Shown: positions 16,663 to 25,555, numbered from the stretch's first letter. The stretch is DNA of 64,000 nt from Gryllotalpicola daejeonensis (GCF_039538145.1 NZ_BAABBV010000001.1:124001-188000), one strand, 5' to 3'. The notes: generated from the sequence alone by a model not told the origin. Numbers and translations are program-made.

Positions 16663-17199
16663 GTGACTGACCGTGACCCCGAGCTCAACCTCTCGGCCCG
16701 CGCCGACGCGAGCGACCCGCTGCCGCGGCGCCCGCTCGGCAGCGGCGACGGCTGGGTGGAGGGACCGGATGGGCGCAGGTTCTGGGGCCAGTTCGGCTCC
16801 GCCGGGCTGCTGCTCGTGAACCGCGAGGTCGGCGTGCTGCTGCAGCACCGCGCCGACTACAGCCACTTCGGCGGCACCTGGGGAATCCCCGGCGGCGCTC
16901 GGCACGAGGATGAGAGTGCGGCTCAGGGTGCCATCCGCGAGGCTCAGGAAGAGGCTGGCGTCCCCGCCGAGCAGGTCGTGATCGACTTCGAGTCCGTGTG
17001 GGATCTCGGCTGGTGGAGCTACACCACCGTCGTCGGTCACATCGAGAATGCCTTCACGCCCGTGATCGGCGACGCCGAGAGCATCGAGTTGCGCTGGGTG
17101 CCCGTCGCCGAGGTCGATCAGCTTCCCCTGCACCCCGGGCTCGAGGCATCCTGGCCGGCGCTGCGCGCGCGCATCCGCGAGCTACTGGGCACCCTGTAG
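16663..17199 (+). CDS. Nudix hydrolase
   Basis: A 178-residue pyrophosphohydrolase. The Nudix box is complete: GGARHEDESAAQGAIREAQ followed by EEAGV fits Gx5Ex7REUxEExGU. FGGTWGIPGG precedes it. The N-terminal 50 residues are polar and may be disordered. The substrate (nucleotide, sugar nucleotide or oxidised nucleotide) is not predictable. The 3' end overlaps the convergent repeat-protein gene by 18 bases. Confidence 0.9.
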   Translation: MTDRDPELNLSARADASDPLPRRPLGSGDGWVEGPDGRRFWGQFGSAGLLLVNREVGVLLQHRADYSHFGGTWGIPGGARHEDESAAQGAIREAQEEAGVPAEQVVIDFESVWDLGWWSYTTVVGHIENAFTPVIGDAESIELRWVPVAEVDQLPLHPGLEASWPALRARIRELLGTL

Positions 17200-17670
17200 C
17201 TCCCGCGCGGCCCCGGACTCGAGAGCTGCCTCCGCCGCCAGCACCGTCTTCCACTTCACGAGGGAGCGGACGGTCGGGCTCGCGTCGTGACGCAGGCGCT
17301 CCATGGCGTCCTCCGGCACGTAGTAGTTGATCGCGAGGAATCCGCGCACGTGCTCGTCGGGGTCGTCGACCAGGGCGCGCAGCACATCGCACGGCGTCGC
17401 CTCGTTACGCGCGACGCAGGCGCGCACGCCCGCGTCGTCGTCGCGGGCGAGCGTCTCGAACAGGTCGACGGGGGTGTTGTACGACGATGCGACAGCCTCG
17501 CGGATCTTCGGGTTCGGGTTCGTCGCGAGCAGCCGCAGTCGGCGGATCTTGCTGTCGGTCACCGGGGGAGCGGGGTGCAGCTCAGCCACTTCCTCGGGCG
17601 TCAGCTGGCTCGGCGCCAGCCGGCGCATCTGCTCGCGCTGGGCGGGGGTGTTGAACCGGATGCACGACAT
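17182..17670 (-). CDS. Leucine-rich-repeat-variant/HEAT-like repeat protein
   Basis: A 162-residue cytoplasmic protein built of short helical repeats. Recurrent units of about 22-24 residues are visible: LLATNPNPKIREAVASSYNTP, then LARDDDAGVRACVARNEATP, then LVDDPDEHVRGFLAINYYVP, then LRHDASPTVRSLV. The pattern resembles the leucine-rich-repeat-variant family found near regulatory genes in actinobacteria. The function is unknown, though such solenoids usually bind proteins. The ATG at 17670 is chosen because GGGGG lies just upstream and the long upstream extension is low-complexity antisense sequence. Confidence 0.75.
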   Translation of the reverse strand: MSCIRFNTPAQREQMRRLAPSQLTPEEVAELHPAPPVTDSKIRRLRLLATNPNPKIREAVASSYNTPVDLFETLARDDDAGVRACVARNEATPCDVLRALVDDPDEHVRGFLAINYYVPEDAMERLRHDASPTVRSLVKWKTVLAAEAALESGAARELQGAQ

Positions 17671-17730
17671 GGCCCCCACGCTAACCCCGAAGCTCGGACA
17701 TCGCCGAGAGACCCACCAAGGCGAGCCGGT

Positions 17731-17736
17731 TAGGGT
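17731..17736 (+). promoter_or_regulatory. -10-like box TAGGGT, 11 bases before ATG
   Basis: A TANNNT hexamer upstream of the membrane protein at 17748, with no ribosome site in between. It is a candidate leaderless or very short-leader promoter. Confidence 0.4.
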
Positions 17737-17747
17737 CGATTCCAGCC

Positions 17748-18263
17748 ATGAACGCCCTTCTGACCCGCCTCGAGCCGACCTTCCGGTTCCTCGATCGGGT
17801 GGCGGGCGGCCGGCACGCAGACGTGGTCGCCCCGGCCGAGGCGGTCGCGCACCCTCGCACCCGGCAGGCGTTCCTGCGCGTGGCGTGGCTGCTCGGCGTG
17901 GAGTTGCTGCTGGGGCTCGCCGCGGTCGGCATCGCCGTGGGGCTCGCGCTGGGTGGGGCATCCGTCACCCTGCCCGTGTGGATGCGCACGGTCGTCGTCC
18001 TCGGCATCACGGCCACGCTGTTCTACTTCACCTGGCGCGCGTCGCGCGGCTGGTACTGGGCCTACCAGCGACTGCTGCTCTTCACGCGCATCTTCCCGGT
18101 CGTGACCCTCGTGCTGGCGGCGATTCCGCACCTCTACCCGGCGTGGATGATCACCGAGCAGATCGTGTTCAGCCTGATCCTGCTCGGCATCGGCGCGTAC
18201 CTCGGCTCAGCCCACCTGCGCGAGGTCTTCCCGAGACCGTCGAAACCACGGAATGAGCGCTGA
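17748..18263 (+). CDS. Conserved-looking membrane protein, unknown function
   Basis: A 171-residue protein with four predicted transmembrane helices, roughly at residues 45-70, 78-97, 112-130 and 137-155. The N-terminal 40 residues are cytoplasmic. The loop FTWRASRGWYWAYQRLLLFTR is rich in aromatic residues. I recognise no family. The 3' end overlaps the convergent DUF1295 gene by 57 bases. Confidence 0.7.
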   Translation: MNALLTRLEPTFRFLDRVAGGRHADVVAPAEAVAHPRTRQAFLRVAWLLGVELLLGLAAVGIAVGLALGGASVTLPVWMRTVVVLGITATLFYFTWRASRGWYWAYQRLLLFTRIFPVVTLVLAAIPHLYPAWMITEQIVFSLILLGIGAYLGSAHLREVFPRPSKPRNER

Positions 18264-19040
18264 GACGCGCGCCTGGTACTCGGCGTACTCGGGGTAGCGC
18301 TCGCGCGAGATCTGCTCGGTCATGCGCGTCGAGCCGATGAACAGCACGCTCAGCAGCGCCGCGCCGATGACCGTCCACTGCCAGAGCGACCCTGCCGCGA
18401 CGCAGCCGAACAGGAACAGCAGCCACCACTGCGCCTGCTCGAAGAAGAAGTTCGGGTGGCGCGAATAGGCGAACAGTCCCGTCTGCAGGAAGCGCACGCG
18501 CGGCTCGCGCCCCGCGGCGCGCTCGGACTTCTTCCACTGCTGGAAGTTCCACTGCTGTTGGTCGGCGACCGTCTCGCCGACCAGCGCGGCCAGGAAGGCG
18601 GCGGTGAGCAGCCAGTCAAAGGCATTGAGGGGGCGGGGATGCCTCCACGCCGTGTACGCGGGAAGGGAGATCAGCAGAAGCAGCACGTTCTGGTAGCAGA
18701 CGATGAAGAGCAGATTGAAGACCTCGAACAGCGGCCTGGGCATCCGCGCCCGCAGGTACTCCCAGCGGTAATCCTCGCCGCCGCGTGCGTAGCCGCCCTT
18801 GCGTGCGAAGTTGAAGGTGAGCCGGATGCCCCACAGCGTGACCAGGGTCGCCATCAGCACGAGCCGGTGGTCTGCGAGCCCGGTCGCGGCGGCGAACACC
18901 CAGACGTAGGCGATCGGAACGATCGACCAGATCCGGTCGACCCAGGAATGCTCTCTGGTGATCAGCGACAGGATCCACGTGAGGGCGCAGACGCCGATCA
19001 GAATCCAGAAATCCACGTGAAGAGGGAGCACGAACCTCAT
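18207..19040 (-). CDS. DUF1295 / steroid 5-alpha-reductase-like membrane protein
   Basis: A 277-residue multi-pass membrane protein (about 7 helices). Motifs of the DUF1295 family, related to isoprenylcysteine methyltransferase and 5-alpha reductase folds, are clear: LVTLWGIRLTFNFARKGGY, then GGEDYRWEYLR, then the C-terminal core FAYSRHPNFFFEQAQWW and the closing RYPEYAEYQARVSALIPW. The RHPNxFxE motif probably binds the cofactor. The substrate is unknown. It is divergent from garA. Confidence 0.88.
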   Translation of the reverse strand: MRFVLPLHVDFWILIGVCALTWILSLITREHSWVDRIWSIVPIAYVWVFAAATGLADHRLVLMATLVTLWGIRLTFNFARKGGYARGGEDYRWEYLRARMPRPLFEVFNLLFIVCYQNVLLLLISLPAYTAWRHPRPLNAFDWLLTAAFLAALVGETVADQQQWNFQQWKKSERAAGREPRVRFLQTGLFAYSRHPNFFFEQAQWWLLFLFGCVAAGSLWQWTVIGAALLSVLFIGSTRMTEQISRERYPEYAEYQARVSALIPWFRRSREDLAQVG

Positions 19041-19108
19041 CGTAAGGTCGTGTTTGGCTGGTTCCCCGCCGTGACCTTTCCGATACGCTGGTCGAACGAA
19101 GGAGGACG

Positions 19109-19585
19109 ATGGTGGCCGACGAGAACCCCCTGCGCGAACCGGCGAGAGCCAACGAAGCGACGACTGCGCGCTTCGGTGAGGAATTCGCCCAGGCGATGAA
19201 CGTCGACGGCACTGGTGTGACCGCCGACGAACTCGACGCCATCAAGGCGCTGCCCTCCGGCTCGGCGCTGCTGATCGTGCGGCGCGGCCCGAACACCGGC
19301 GCGCGCTTCCTGCTCGACGCAGACACGACCGTCGCCGGTCGTCACCCTGACGCAGACGTCTTCCTCGACGACGTCACCGTTTCCCGCCGCCACGCCGAGT
19401 TCACCCGGCACGGCACGCAGTTCGAAGTCCGCGACCTCGGGTCGCTCAACGGCACCTACTACGACGGCGTGCGTATTGAATCCGCACTGCTCGTCGACGG
19501 CGCCGAGGTGCAGATCGGCAAGTACCGCTTCACGTTCTACGCGTCGCGGGCCGATCTGGGTAAGAGCGACTCGGGCACGAAGTAG
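19109..19585 (+). CDS. garA: FHA-domain regulator of central metabolism, GarA/OdhI type
   Basis: A 158-residue protein. A flexible N-terminus carries the phospho-acceptor motif EATTARF (Thr18/Thr19), matching the ETTSVF motif of mycobacterial GarA. An FHA domain (residues about 50-150) follows with GRHPDADVFLDDVTVSRRHAEF and GSLNGTYYDG. GarA/OdhI binds and inhibits 2-oxoglutarate dehydrogenase and controls glutamate enzymes; phosphorylation by PknB/PknG-type kinases turns the protein in on itself and releases the targets. Either ATG 19109 or GTG 19112 could be the start: GGAGG ends 3 bases before the ATG, so GTG has the better spacing. It is coupled to ftsR by a 1-base overlap. Confidence 0.95.
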   Translation: MVADENPLREPARANEATTARFGEEFAQAMNVDGTGVTADELDAIKALPSGSALLIVRRGPNTGARFLLDADTTVAGRHPDADVFLDDVTVSRRHAEFTRHGTQFEVRDLGSLNGTYYDGVRIESALLVDGAEVQIGKYRFTFYASRADLGKSDSGTK

Positions 19586-20301
19586 TGGCGCGATCGGCGG
19601 CCCAGGCGAAAGACGCCGGGCCGGCTCTTCTGAGCATCGGTCAGGTGCTCGCGAAGCTCACGCCGGAGCACCCTGAGCTGACCCCGTCGAAGCTGCGCTT
19701 CCTCGAGGAGCAGGGGCTCGTGTCGCCCGCGCGCACGCCCTCCGGTTATCGCAAGTTCTCGCCCGACGACGTGGAGCGGCTCAAGCTCGTGCTGTCGATG
19801 CAGCGCGACCACTACCTGCCGCTCAAGGTGATCCGCGATCATCTCGCCGAGCTGGACGCCGGGCTGAGCCCGCTGCTTCCGGGCGGTGTCGGCGCCGCCG
19901 GTGCCGGCCGACCGGCGCGCCCCAACATGCTCTCGACCGGACGGCGCTTCACGCGCGACGAACTGCTGCGCGAGTCCGGCGCCACGCCGCAGCTCTTGAC
20001 CGATGCGGTCAGCGCGTCCCTGATCCAGGCCTCGGAGGTCTTCGGTGAAGACGCGCTGCAGGTTCTGACGGCGCTCGTCGAGCTCGCGAAGCGCGGCATC
20101 GAGCCGCGCCACCTGCGCACCGTGCGCGCCGCGGTCGAGCGAGAGCTTGGGCTGATCGAGAGTGCCGTGGCGCCTCTCGCGGCGCGCCGCGACGCCTCGG
20201 GCCGTGCGAAGACGGCTGACACCGCGCAGGAGATCGCCAGGCAGCTCGACACGGTGCGACGTACTCTGCTTCAGGTCGGTCTCGACCGGCTGACGCCGTA
20301 A
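19585..20301 (+). CDS. ftsR: MerR-family regulator FtsR
   Basis: A 238-residue regulator. The MerR DNA-binding domain lies at residues 15-85 (LLSIGQVLAKL, FLEEQGLVSPARTPSGYRKFSPDDVERL). The gene sits directly after garA, as ftsR does after odhI in Corynebacterium, where FtsR activates ftsZ. The GTG start shares a base with the garA stop (TAGTGG), so the two are translationally coupled. In this window ftsZ lies 31 kb away and carries an upstream element shared with the next gene (see 20331 and 51001). The C-terminal half is helical and of unknown ligand. Confidence 0.9.
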   Translation: MARSAAQAKDAGPALLSIGQVLAKLTPEHPELTPSKLRFLEEQGLVSPARTPSGYRKFSPDDVERLKLVLSMQRDHYLPLKVIRDHLAELDAGLSPLLPGGVGAAGAGRPARPNMLSTGRRFTRDELLRESGATPQLLTDAVSASLIQASEVFGEDALQVLTALVELAKRGIEPRHLRTVRAAVERELGLIESAVAPLAARRDASGRAKTADTAQEIARQLDTVRRTLLQVGLDRLTP

Positions 20302-20330
20302 TCAGGGCGGCTCGAGGCGCTCGCGGGGCG

Positions 20331-20359
20331 ACTTCAACCTCAACTTGAGGGTCAAAGTT
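20331..20359 (-). promoter_or_regulatory. MerR-type palindromic element shared with the ftsZ upstream region
   Basis: Read on the minus strand, this 29-base element matches 51001-51029 upstream of ftsZ at 24 positions. Its core CCTCAA-G-TTGAGG is a perfect palindrome of the kind MerR-family proteins bind. It lies about 120-150 bases upstream of the second MerR gene and 30 bases after ftsR. FtsR is the leading candidate to bind it. Confidence 0.6.
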
Positions 20360-20481
20360 GCGACACGCCGGGCCCCAGGTGGCCGATGTGATTGCCCGCC
20401 CCGCCGGTGCTGAGTACCGTTTAGTCAGTGCCCACCGGAACCGTCCGAAACGGCACCCCACCCGCGATGAAAGGTACGCGC

Positions 20482-21033
20482 ATGAGCGAAGCCGCTGGCC
20501 CGGAAGGTCGCCTCGATCTGCAGTACCTCTTCACGGACGGACTGCCTGACATGGCCGACGAGGTGGGCTACAAGGGCACGGTCGCGGCCAAGGCGGCCGG
20601 CATCAGCTACCGCCAGCTCGACTACTGGGCACGCACCGAGCTCGTCGAGCCGACGGTTCGCGGGGCGTCCGGGTCGGGATCGCAGCGGCTCTACGGCTTC
20701 CGTGACATCCTCGTGCTCAAGCTCGTGAAGCGCCTGCTCGACACTGGAATCTCCCTGCAGCAGATCCGCGTCGCGGTGAACCAGCTGCGCGAGTCCGGCG
20801 TCACCGATCTCGCCGAGACGACGCTCATGAGCGACGGTGCCTCGGTCTACCTGTGCACCTCGAACGACGAGGTCATCGACCTCGTGAGCCAGGGCCAGGG
20901 CGTGTTCGGCATCGCCGTCGGGCGCGTGCTGCGCGAGGTCGAGGCGAGCCTGGTCGAGATCGACCCGGTCGAGTCGGCCGACCCTGCCGACGAGCTCGCC
21001 GCGCGCCGCGCCGCGCGCAAGCAGGTCTCGTAG
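20482..21033 (+). CDS. MerR-family transcriptional regulator (second of the garA cluster)
   Basis: A 183-residue regulator with an N-terminal MerR helix-turn-helix: YKGTVAAKAAGISYRQLDYWARTELVEP, then GSQRLYGFRDILVLKLVKRLL. Proteins like this follow ftsR in many actinobacteria (merR2 in Corynebacterium). There are no Cys residues positioned for metal sensing. The C-terminal part has VYLCTSNDEVIDLVSQGQGVFGIAVG, conserved in this group and of unknown function. ATG 20482 is preferred because GAAAGG lies about 8 bases upstream; in-frame starts at 20428 and 20467 are less likely. Confidence 0.88.
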   Translation: MSEAAGPEGRLDLQYLFTDGLPDMADEVGYKGTVAAKAAGISYRQLDYWARTELVEPTVRGASGSGSQRLYGFRDILVLKLVKRLLDTGISLQQIRVAVNQLRESGVTDLAETTLMSDGASVYLCTSNDEVIDLVSQGQGVFGIAVGRVLREVEASLVEIDPVESADPADELAARRAARKQVS

Positions 21034-21090
21034 CGCCGCTTTCTGCTGCGTGAGCCGCCGGTTCGGCGCTCCTCGGGGGTATTCGTGCGG

Positions 21091-21166
21091 CGACAAGAGG
21101 TGTCGTTCTGGCGCGCGATTCCCACATTGAGTGTCGCCCGATGACCTCGGGTGTCGCGCGGCGACA
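21091..21166. repeat. Cluster of short TGTCG/CGACA palindromes
   Basis: Between the second merR gene and the parA stop there are two hairpin-forming units, CGACA-N5-TGTCG (21091-21105) and TGTCGC-N3-GCGACA (21152-21166), with another GTGTCG copy between them. It may act as a bidirectional terminator for the convergent genes or be a small dispersed repeat. Confidence 0.4.
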
Positions 21167-21193
21167 GTACGTGCCGCTTCCCGGGCTGCGGGG

Positions 21194-22048
21194 TTACGCC
21201 TCGGCGACGTCGGGGCGGTCCGAGCCGCGCACCGCGACCTCTGCGCCCTCTTGCGCGTATTCGCCGATGCGGCCGGTGCGCAGCACGCGCTCGAGCAGCA
21301 GGTCGAAGTTGTGCGCCATCTCTTGCGCCGATTCGCCCGGCCAGACGTGCAGCGGCTTCGCCGCGCCCTGAGCCTGCTGCAGCGAGGTGCGCTCGGGCAG
21401 CTGCGGCGAGAGCACCAGCGGGCCGAACATGTCGCGCAGCTCCTTGATGCGGAACTGGTGCTCGAGGGACTGCACGCGGGCGCGGTTCACGATGATGCCG
21501 AGCGGCTGCAGACGCGGCGCGAGACCGCGGCGGATCTCTTCGACGGCGCGCAGCGCGCGGTCGGCGGCGGCGACAGAGAACAGGCCGGGCTCCGTCACGA
21601 CCGCGACGCGGTCGGAGGCTGCCCACGCGGTGCGCGTGAGGGCGTTGAGCGACGGCGCGCAGTCGATCAGGGTGAGGTCATATTCGTGCTCGAGGTGCAC
21701 GAGCGCATCCTCGAGCTTCCAGAGATCCTTCACGGACGGGTGCGGTCCGTCGAAGTTGATGGCGGAAGGCGAGCCGATCATGACGTCGACCTTGCCCGGG
21801 CGCCCGCGGGTCCAGCCGCTCGGGGCGATCGCCGCGCGGACGATCTTCTCTTTCGGGCTCGCCAGGACGTCTGCGACGTTGAGGTGACCGGCGACCGAGA
21901 TGTCCATGCCGGTCGAGACATCGGACTGCGGGTCGAGGTCGATCACGAGGGTGCGCAGACCCTTGGCGAAGGCCGCCGACGCGAGCCCGAGGGTCACGGT
22001 GGTCTTGCCGACTCCGCCCTTGAGGGAACTGACGCTGAGTACGTGCAC
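21194..22048 (-). CDS. ParA-family ATPase (orphan)
   Basis: A 284-residue deviant-Walker ATPase. The Walker A signature SLKGGVGKTT is at the N-terminus, DLDPQSDVSTG follows, and LIDCAPSLNALT is the Walker B region. It polymerises or moves on DNA in known relatives and positions cargo. No parB gene is adjacent, so chromosome segregation is not implied and a cargo-positioning role is possible. The GTG at 22048 is chosen because HVLSVSSLKGG then begins directly at the first strand; further upstream the frame is antisense shadow of pyc. Confidence 0.9.
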   Translation of the reverse strand: MHVLSVSSLKGGVGKTTVTLGLASAAFAKGLRTLVIDLDPQSDVSTGMDISVAGHLNVADVLASPKEKIVRAAIAPSGWTRGRPGKVDVMIGSPSAINFDGPHPSVKDLWKLEDALVHLEHEYDLTLIDCAPSLNALTRTAWAASDRVAVVTEPGLFSVAAADRALRAVEEIRRGLAPRLQPLGIIVNRARVQSLEHQFRIKELRDMFGPLVLSPQLPERTSLQQAQGAAKPLHVWPGESAQEMAHNFDLLLERVLRTGRIGEYAQEGAEVAVRGSDRPDVAEA

Positions 22049-22147
22049 GCCTAGAAACCTACCGTCAGTAGTCTGAAGGAACCTAACCGTTGCCTGCGTG
22101 TGAGGAACTCGGCGCACGGCCCGCGGACCCCGACGGAGAGGACCTGC

Positions 22148-25100
22148 GTGTTCCGGAAAATCCTGGTCGCCAACCGTGGTGAGATCGCCATTCGCGGGTT
22201 TCGCGCAGCGTACGAGCTGGGGGCGCGCACAGTCGCGGTGTTCGCCTACGAGGATCGCAATTCGCTGCATCGTATGAAGGCGGATGAGGCCTACCAGATC
22301 GGGCAGGAGGGGCATCCGGTTCGGGCATACCTGGATGTCGCGGAGATCATCCGCGTGGCCAAGCAGGCGGGCGCAGACGCGATCTATCCGGGTTACGGAT
22401 TCCTGTCCGAGAACCCGGAGCTGGCGGAGGCGGCCCGGGCGGCGGGCATCGCGTTCATCGGGCCGCCCAAGGAAGTCCTCGAGATGGCCGGGAACAAGGT
22501 GACCGCGAAAGAGCACGCGATCGCCGCGGGCGTTCCGGTGCTGGCCTCGACGCCGCCGTCGCGCGACCTCGACGAGCTGCTGGCCGGGGCGGATGAGATC
22601 GGCTTCCCGATCTTCGCGAAGGCGGTCGCGGGCGGCGGTGGGCGCGGCATGCGGCGCGTCGACACGAAGGACGAGCTGCGCCCGGCGCTGGAGGAGGCGA
22701 TGCGCGAGGCCGACAGTGCTTTCGGCGACCCGACGATGTTCCTCGAGCAGGCGGTGCTGAAGCCGCGGCACATCGAGGTGCAGATCCTCGCCGATGCCGC
22801 CGGCGAGACGATCCACCTGTTCGAGCGGGACTGCTCGGTGCAGCGCCGCCACCAGAAGGTGGTCGAGATCGCGCCGGCGCCGAACCTCGACGAGGACGTG
22901 CGGCAGGCGCTGTTCCGCGACGCGGTCGCCTTCGCGAAGTCGATCGGCTACGTGAACGCGGGCACCGTCGAGTTCCTGGTCGAGGCGGCGGGCGAGCGGC
23001 GAGGCCAGCACGTGTTCATCGAGATGAATCCGCGCGTGCAGGTCGAGCACACGGTCACCGAGGAGGTGACGGATGTCGACATCGTGCAGACCCAGATGAG
23101 GATCGCCGCCGGCGAGACCCTCGCACAGATCGGCCTGTCGCAGGACAGCGTGCGGGTGAACGGCTTCGCCCTGCAGTCCCGCATCACCACCGAGGACCCG
23201 GCAGCCGGGTTCCGGCCCGACACGGGAACGATCACGACCTATCGCTCGCCGGGCGGCGGCGGCATCCGTCTGGACGGCGGCTCGATGGGCACCGGATCCG
23301 AGGTGAGCCCGCACTTCGACTCGATGCTCGTGAAGCTCACCTGCCGGGGCCGCACCTTCCCCGCAGCGGTCAGCCGGGCCCGCCGCGCGTTGGCGGAGTT
23401 CCGCATCCGCGGCGTGGCGACCAACATCCCGTTCCTGCAGGCGCTGCTGGAGGAGCCGGAGTTCATTGCGGGCGAGATCGCCACCGACTTCATCGCGAAC
23501 CGCCCCGACCTCGTGCGAGCGCGCCCCTCGCAGGATCGCGGCACGAAGATCCTCAACTGGCTGGCCGACGTGACGGTGAACAAGCCGAACGGTGAGCGGC
23601 CGGCGGGCGTCGCCGACCCGGCGGTGAAGCTGCCGCAGCTCGACCTGAGCCTGCCTGCCCCCGACGGCACGAGGCAGCAGCTGCTCGAGCTCGGCCCGGT
23701 GGCGTTCGCGAAGGCCGTGCGCGCCCAGACAGCCCTCGCGGTCACCGACACGACCTTCCGCGACGCGCACCAGAGCCTGCTGGCGACCCGCGTGCGCACG
23801 AAGGAGCTGCTCGCGGCCGCTCCCTACGTCGCCCGGCTCACCCCGAAGCTGTTCTCGGTGGAGGCGTGGGGCGGGGCGACCTACGACGTCGCGCTGCGGT
23901 TCCTCGGCGAGGACCCGTGGGAGCGCCTGGCGACGCTGCGCCAGGCGATGCCGAACATCGCGATCCAGATGCTGCTGCGCGGGCGCAACACGGTGGGCTA
24001 TACCCCGTACCCGACCGAGGTGACGGATGCCTTCGTCGCCGAGGCCGCGGCGACCGGGGTCGACATCTTCCGGGTGTTCGACGCGCTCAACGACGTCGAG
24101 CAGATGCGGCCGGCGATCGAGGCGGTGCTCGCGCAGAACACTGCGATCGCCGAGGGCGTGCTGTGCTACACCGGCGACCTGAACTCGCCGGCCGAGGACT
24201 TCTACACCCTCGACTACTACCTGAGGCTCGCCGAGAAGCTGGTCGGCACCGGCATCCACATGATCGCCATCAAAGACATGGCGGGCCTGCTCAAGCCGGC
24301 GGCAGCGGAGAAGCTCGTCGCGGCGCTGCGGCGCGAGTTCGAGCTGCCCGTGCACGTGCACACGCACGACACCGCCGGCGGCCAGCTCGCGACCCTGCTC
24401 GCGGCCGCGCGCGCCGGCGCGGATGTCGTCGATGTCGCCTCCGCGCCCATGTCGGGCACGACGAGCCAGCCGTCGGCCTCGGCCCTCGTCGCCGCCCTCG
24501 ACAACACCGAGCGGGCCACCGAGCTCGAGTTCGAGAACGTCGCCGCGCTCGAGCCGTACTGGGCCGCCGTGCGCGCCCTCTATGCGCCGTTCGAGTCGGG
24601 GCTGCCGGCGCCGACCGGGCGGGTGTACCGGCACGAGATCCCGGGCGGGCAGCTGTCGAACCTGCGCCAGCAGGCGATCGCGCTGGGCCTCGCCGACAAC
24701 TTCGAGCTCATCGAGGACATGTATGCCGCGGCGAACCGCATCCTCGGGCGCATCCCCAAGGTCACGCCGTCGTCGAAGGTGGTCGGCGACCTCGCCCTGC
24801 AGCTGGCTGCGCTGCGCGCCGACCCGGACGACTTCGAGCAGAATCCGCAGAACTACGACATCCCCGACTCGGTCGTCTCGTTCATGGCCGGCGAGCTCGG
24901 CGACCTGCCGGGCGGGTGGCCCGAGCCGTTCCGCTCGAAGGTGCTCGCCGGGCGCGACGTCAAGGTCGGCGTCACGCCGATCTCCGAGGGCGACGCGGCC
25001 GCCCTCGCCGCTCCGGGGCGCGAACGGCAGACGACCCTGAACCGGCTGCTGTTCCCCGCGCCCACGCGCCAGTTCGAGCAGACGCGTGAGCTGTTCGGCG

Positions 25101-25555
25101 ACCTGTCCGTCCTCGACACGGCCGACTACCTCTACGGGCTGAGCGCCGGCGCCGAGCATCGCGTCGACGTCGAGCCGGGCGTCGTGCTGTACGTCGGCCT
25201 TGAGGCGATCGGCGAGGCGGATGCCCGCGGCATGCGCACCGTGCTCGCGAAGCTCAACGGGTCGCTGCGGCCCGTGTTCGTGCGCGACCGGCACGTCGAG
25301 GTCGCCACGAAGGCGCTCGAGAAGGCGGACCCCGACAACGCCGGGCACGTCGCCGCTCCGTTCTCGGGCGTCGTCACCCTGCGCGTCGCCGAGGGCGAGG
25401 CGGTCACGGCCGGCCAGACCGTCGCCTCCATCGAGGCCATGAAGATGGAAGCCGCGATCACCGCCGCCACCAGCGGCCTCGTCGAACGGCTCGCGATCCC
25501 CACGACCCAGCAGGTCGACGCAGGCGACCTGCTCGTCGTCATCACCCCGCTCTGA
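22148..25555 (+). CDS. pyc: Pyruvate carboxylase
   Basis: A 1135-residue biotin enzyme that carboxylates pyruvate to oxaloacetate (anaplerosis). The domains run in the usual order. Biotin carboxylase covers about 1-450 (KILVANRGEIAIR, ATP-grasp loop AVAGGGGRGMR, EMNPRVQVEHTVTEEVT). The carboxyltransferase barrel starts with TDTTFRDAHQSLLATRVR and has the metal ligands HVHTHDTAG. The biotinyl domain ends the protein with IEAMKMEAAI (biotin on the Lys). The GTG at 22148 follows GGAGAGG and fits family N-termini. The length is standard for the single-chain enzyme. Confidence 0.97.
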   Translation: MFRKILVANRGEIAIRGFRAAYELGARTVAVFAYEDRNSLHRMKADEAYQIGQEGHPVRAYLDVAEIIRVAKQAGADAIYPGYGFLSENPELAEAARAAGIAFIGPPKEVLEMAGNKVTAKEHAIAAGVPVLASTPPSRDLDELLAGADEIGFPIFAKAVAGGGGRGMRRVDTKDELRPALEEAMREADSAFGDPTMFLEQAVLKPRHIEVQILADAAGETIHLFERDCSVQRRHQKVVEIAPAPNLDEDVRQALFRDAVAFAKSIGYVNAGTVEFLVEAAGERRGQHVFIEMNPRVQVEHTVTEEVTDVDIVQTQMRIAAGETLAQIGLSQDSVRVNGFALQSRITTEDPAAGFRPDTGTITTYRSPGGGGIRLDGGSMGTGSEVSPHFDSMLVKLTCRGRTFPAAVSRARRALAEFRIRGVATNIPFLQALLEEPEFIAGEIATDFIANRPDLVRARPSQDRGTKILNWLADVTVNKPNGERPAGVADPAVKLPQLDLSLPAPDGTRQQLLELGPVAFAKAVRAQTALAVTDTTFRDAHQSLLATRVRTKELLAAAPYVARLTPKLFSVEAWGGATYDVALRFLGEDPWERLATLRQAMPNIAIQMLLRGRNTVGYTPYPTEVTDAFVAEAAATGVDIFRVFDALNDVEQMRPAIEAVLAQNTAIAEGVLCYTGDLNSPAEDFYTLDYYLRLAEKLVGTGIHMIAIKDMAGLLKPAAAEKLVAALRREFELPVHVHTHDTAGGQLATLLAAARAGADVVDVASAPMSGTTSQPSASALVAALDNTERATELEFENVAALEPYWAAVRALYAPFESGLPAPTGRVYRHEIPGGQLSNLRQQAIALGLADNFELIEDMYAAANRILGRIPKVTPSSKVVGDLALQLAALRADPDDFEQNPQNYDIPDSVVSFMAGELGDLPGGWPEPFRSKVLAGRDVKVGVTPISEGDAAALAAPGRERQTTLNRLLFPAPTRQFEQTRELFGDLSVLDTADYLYGLSAGAEHRVDVEPGVVLYVGLEAIGEADARGMRTVLAKLNGSLRPVFVRDRHVEVATKALEKADPDNAGHVAAPFSGVVTLRVAEGEAVTAGQTVASIEAMKMEAAITAATSGLVERLAIPTTQQVDAGDLLVVITPL

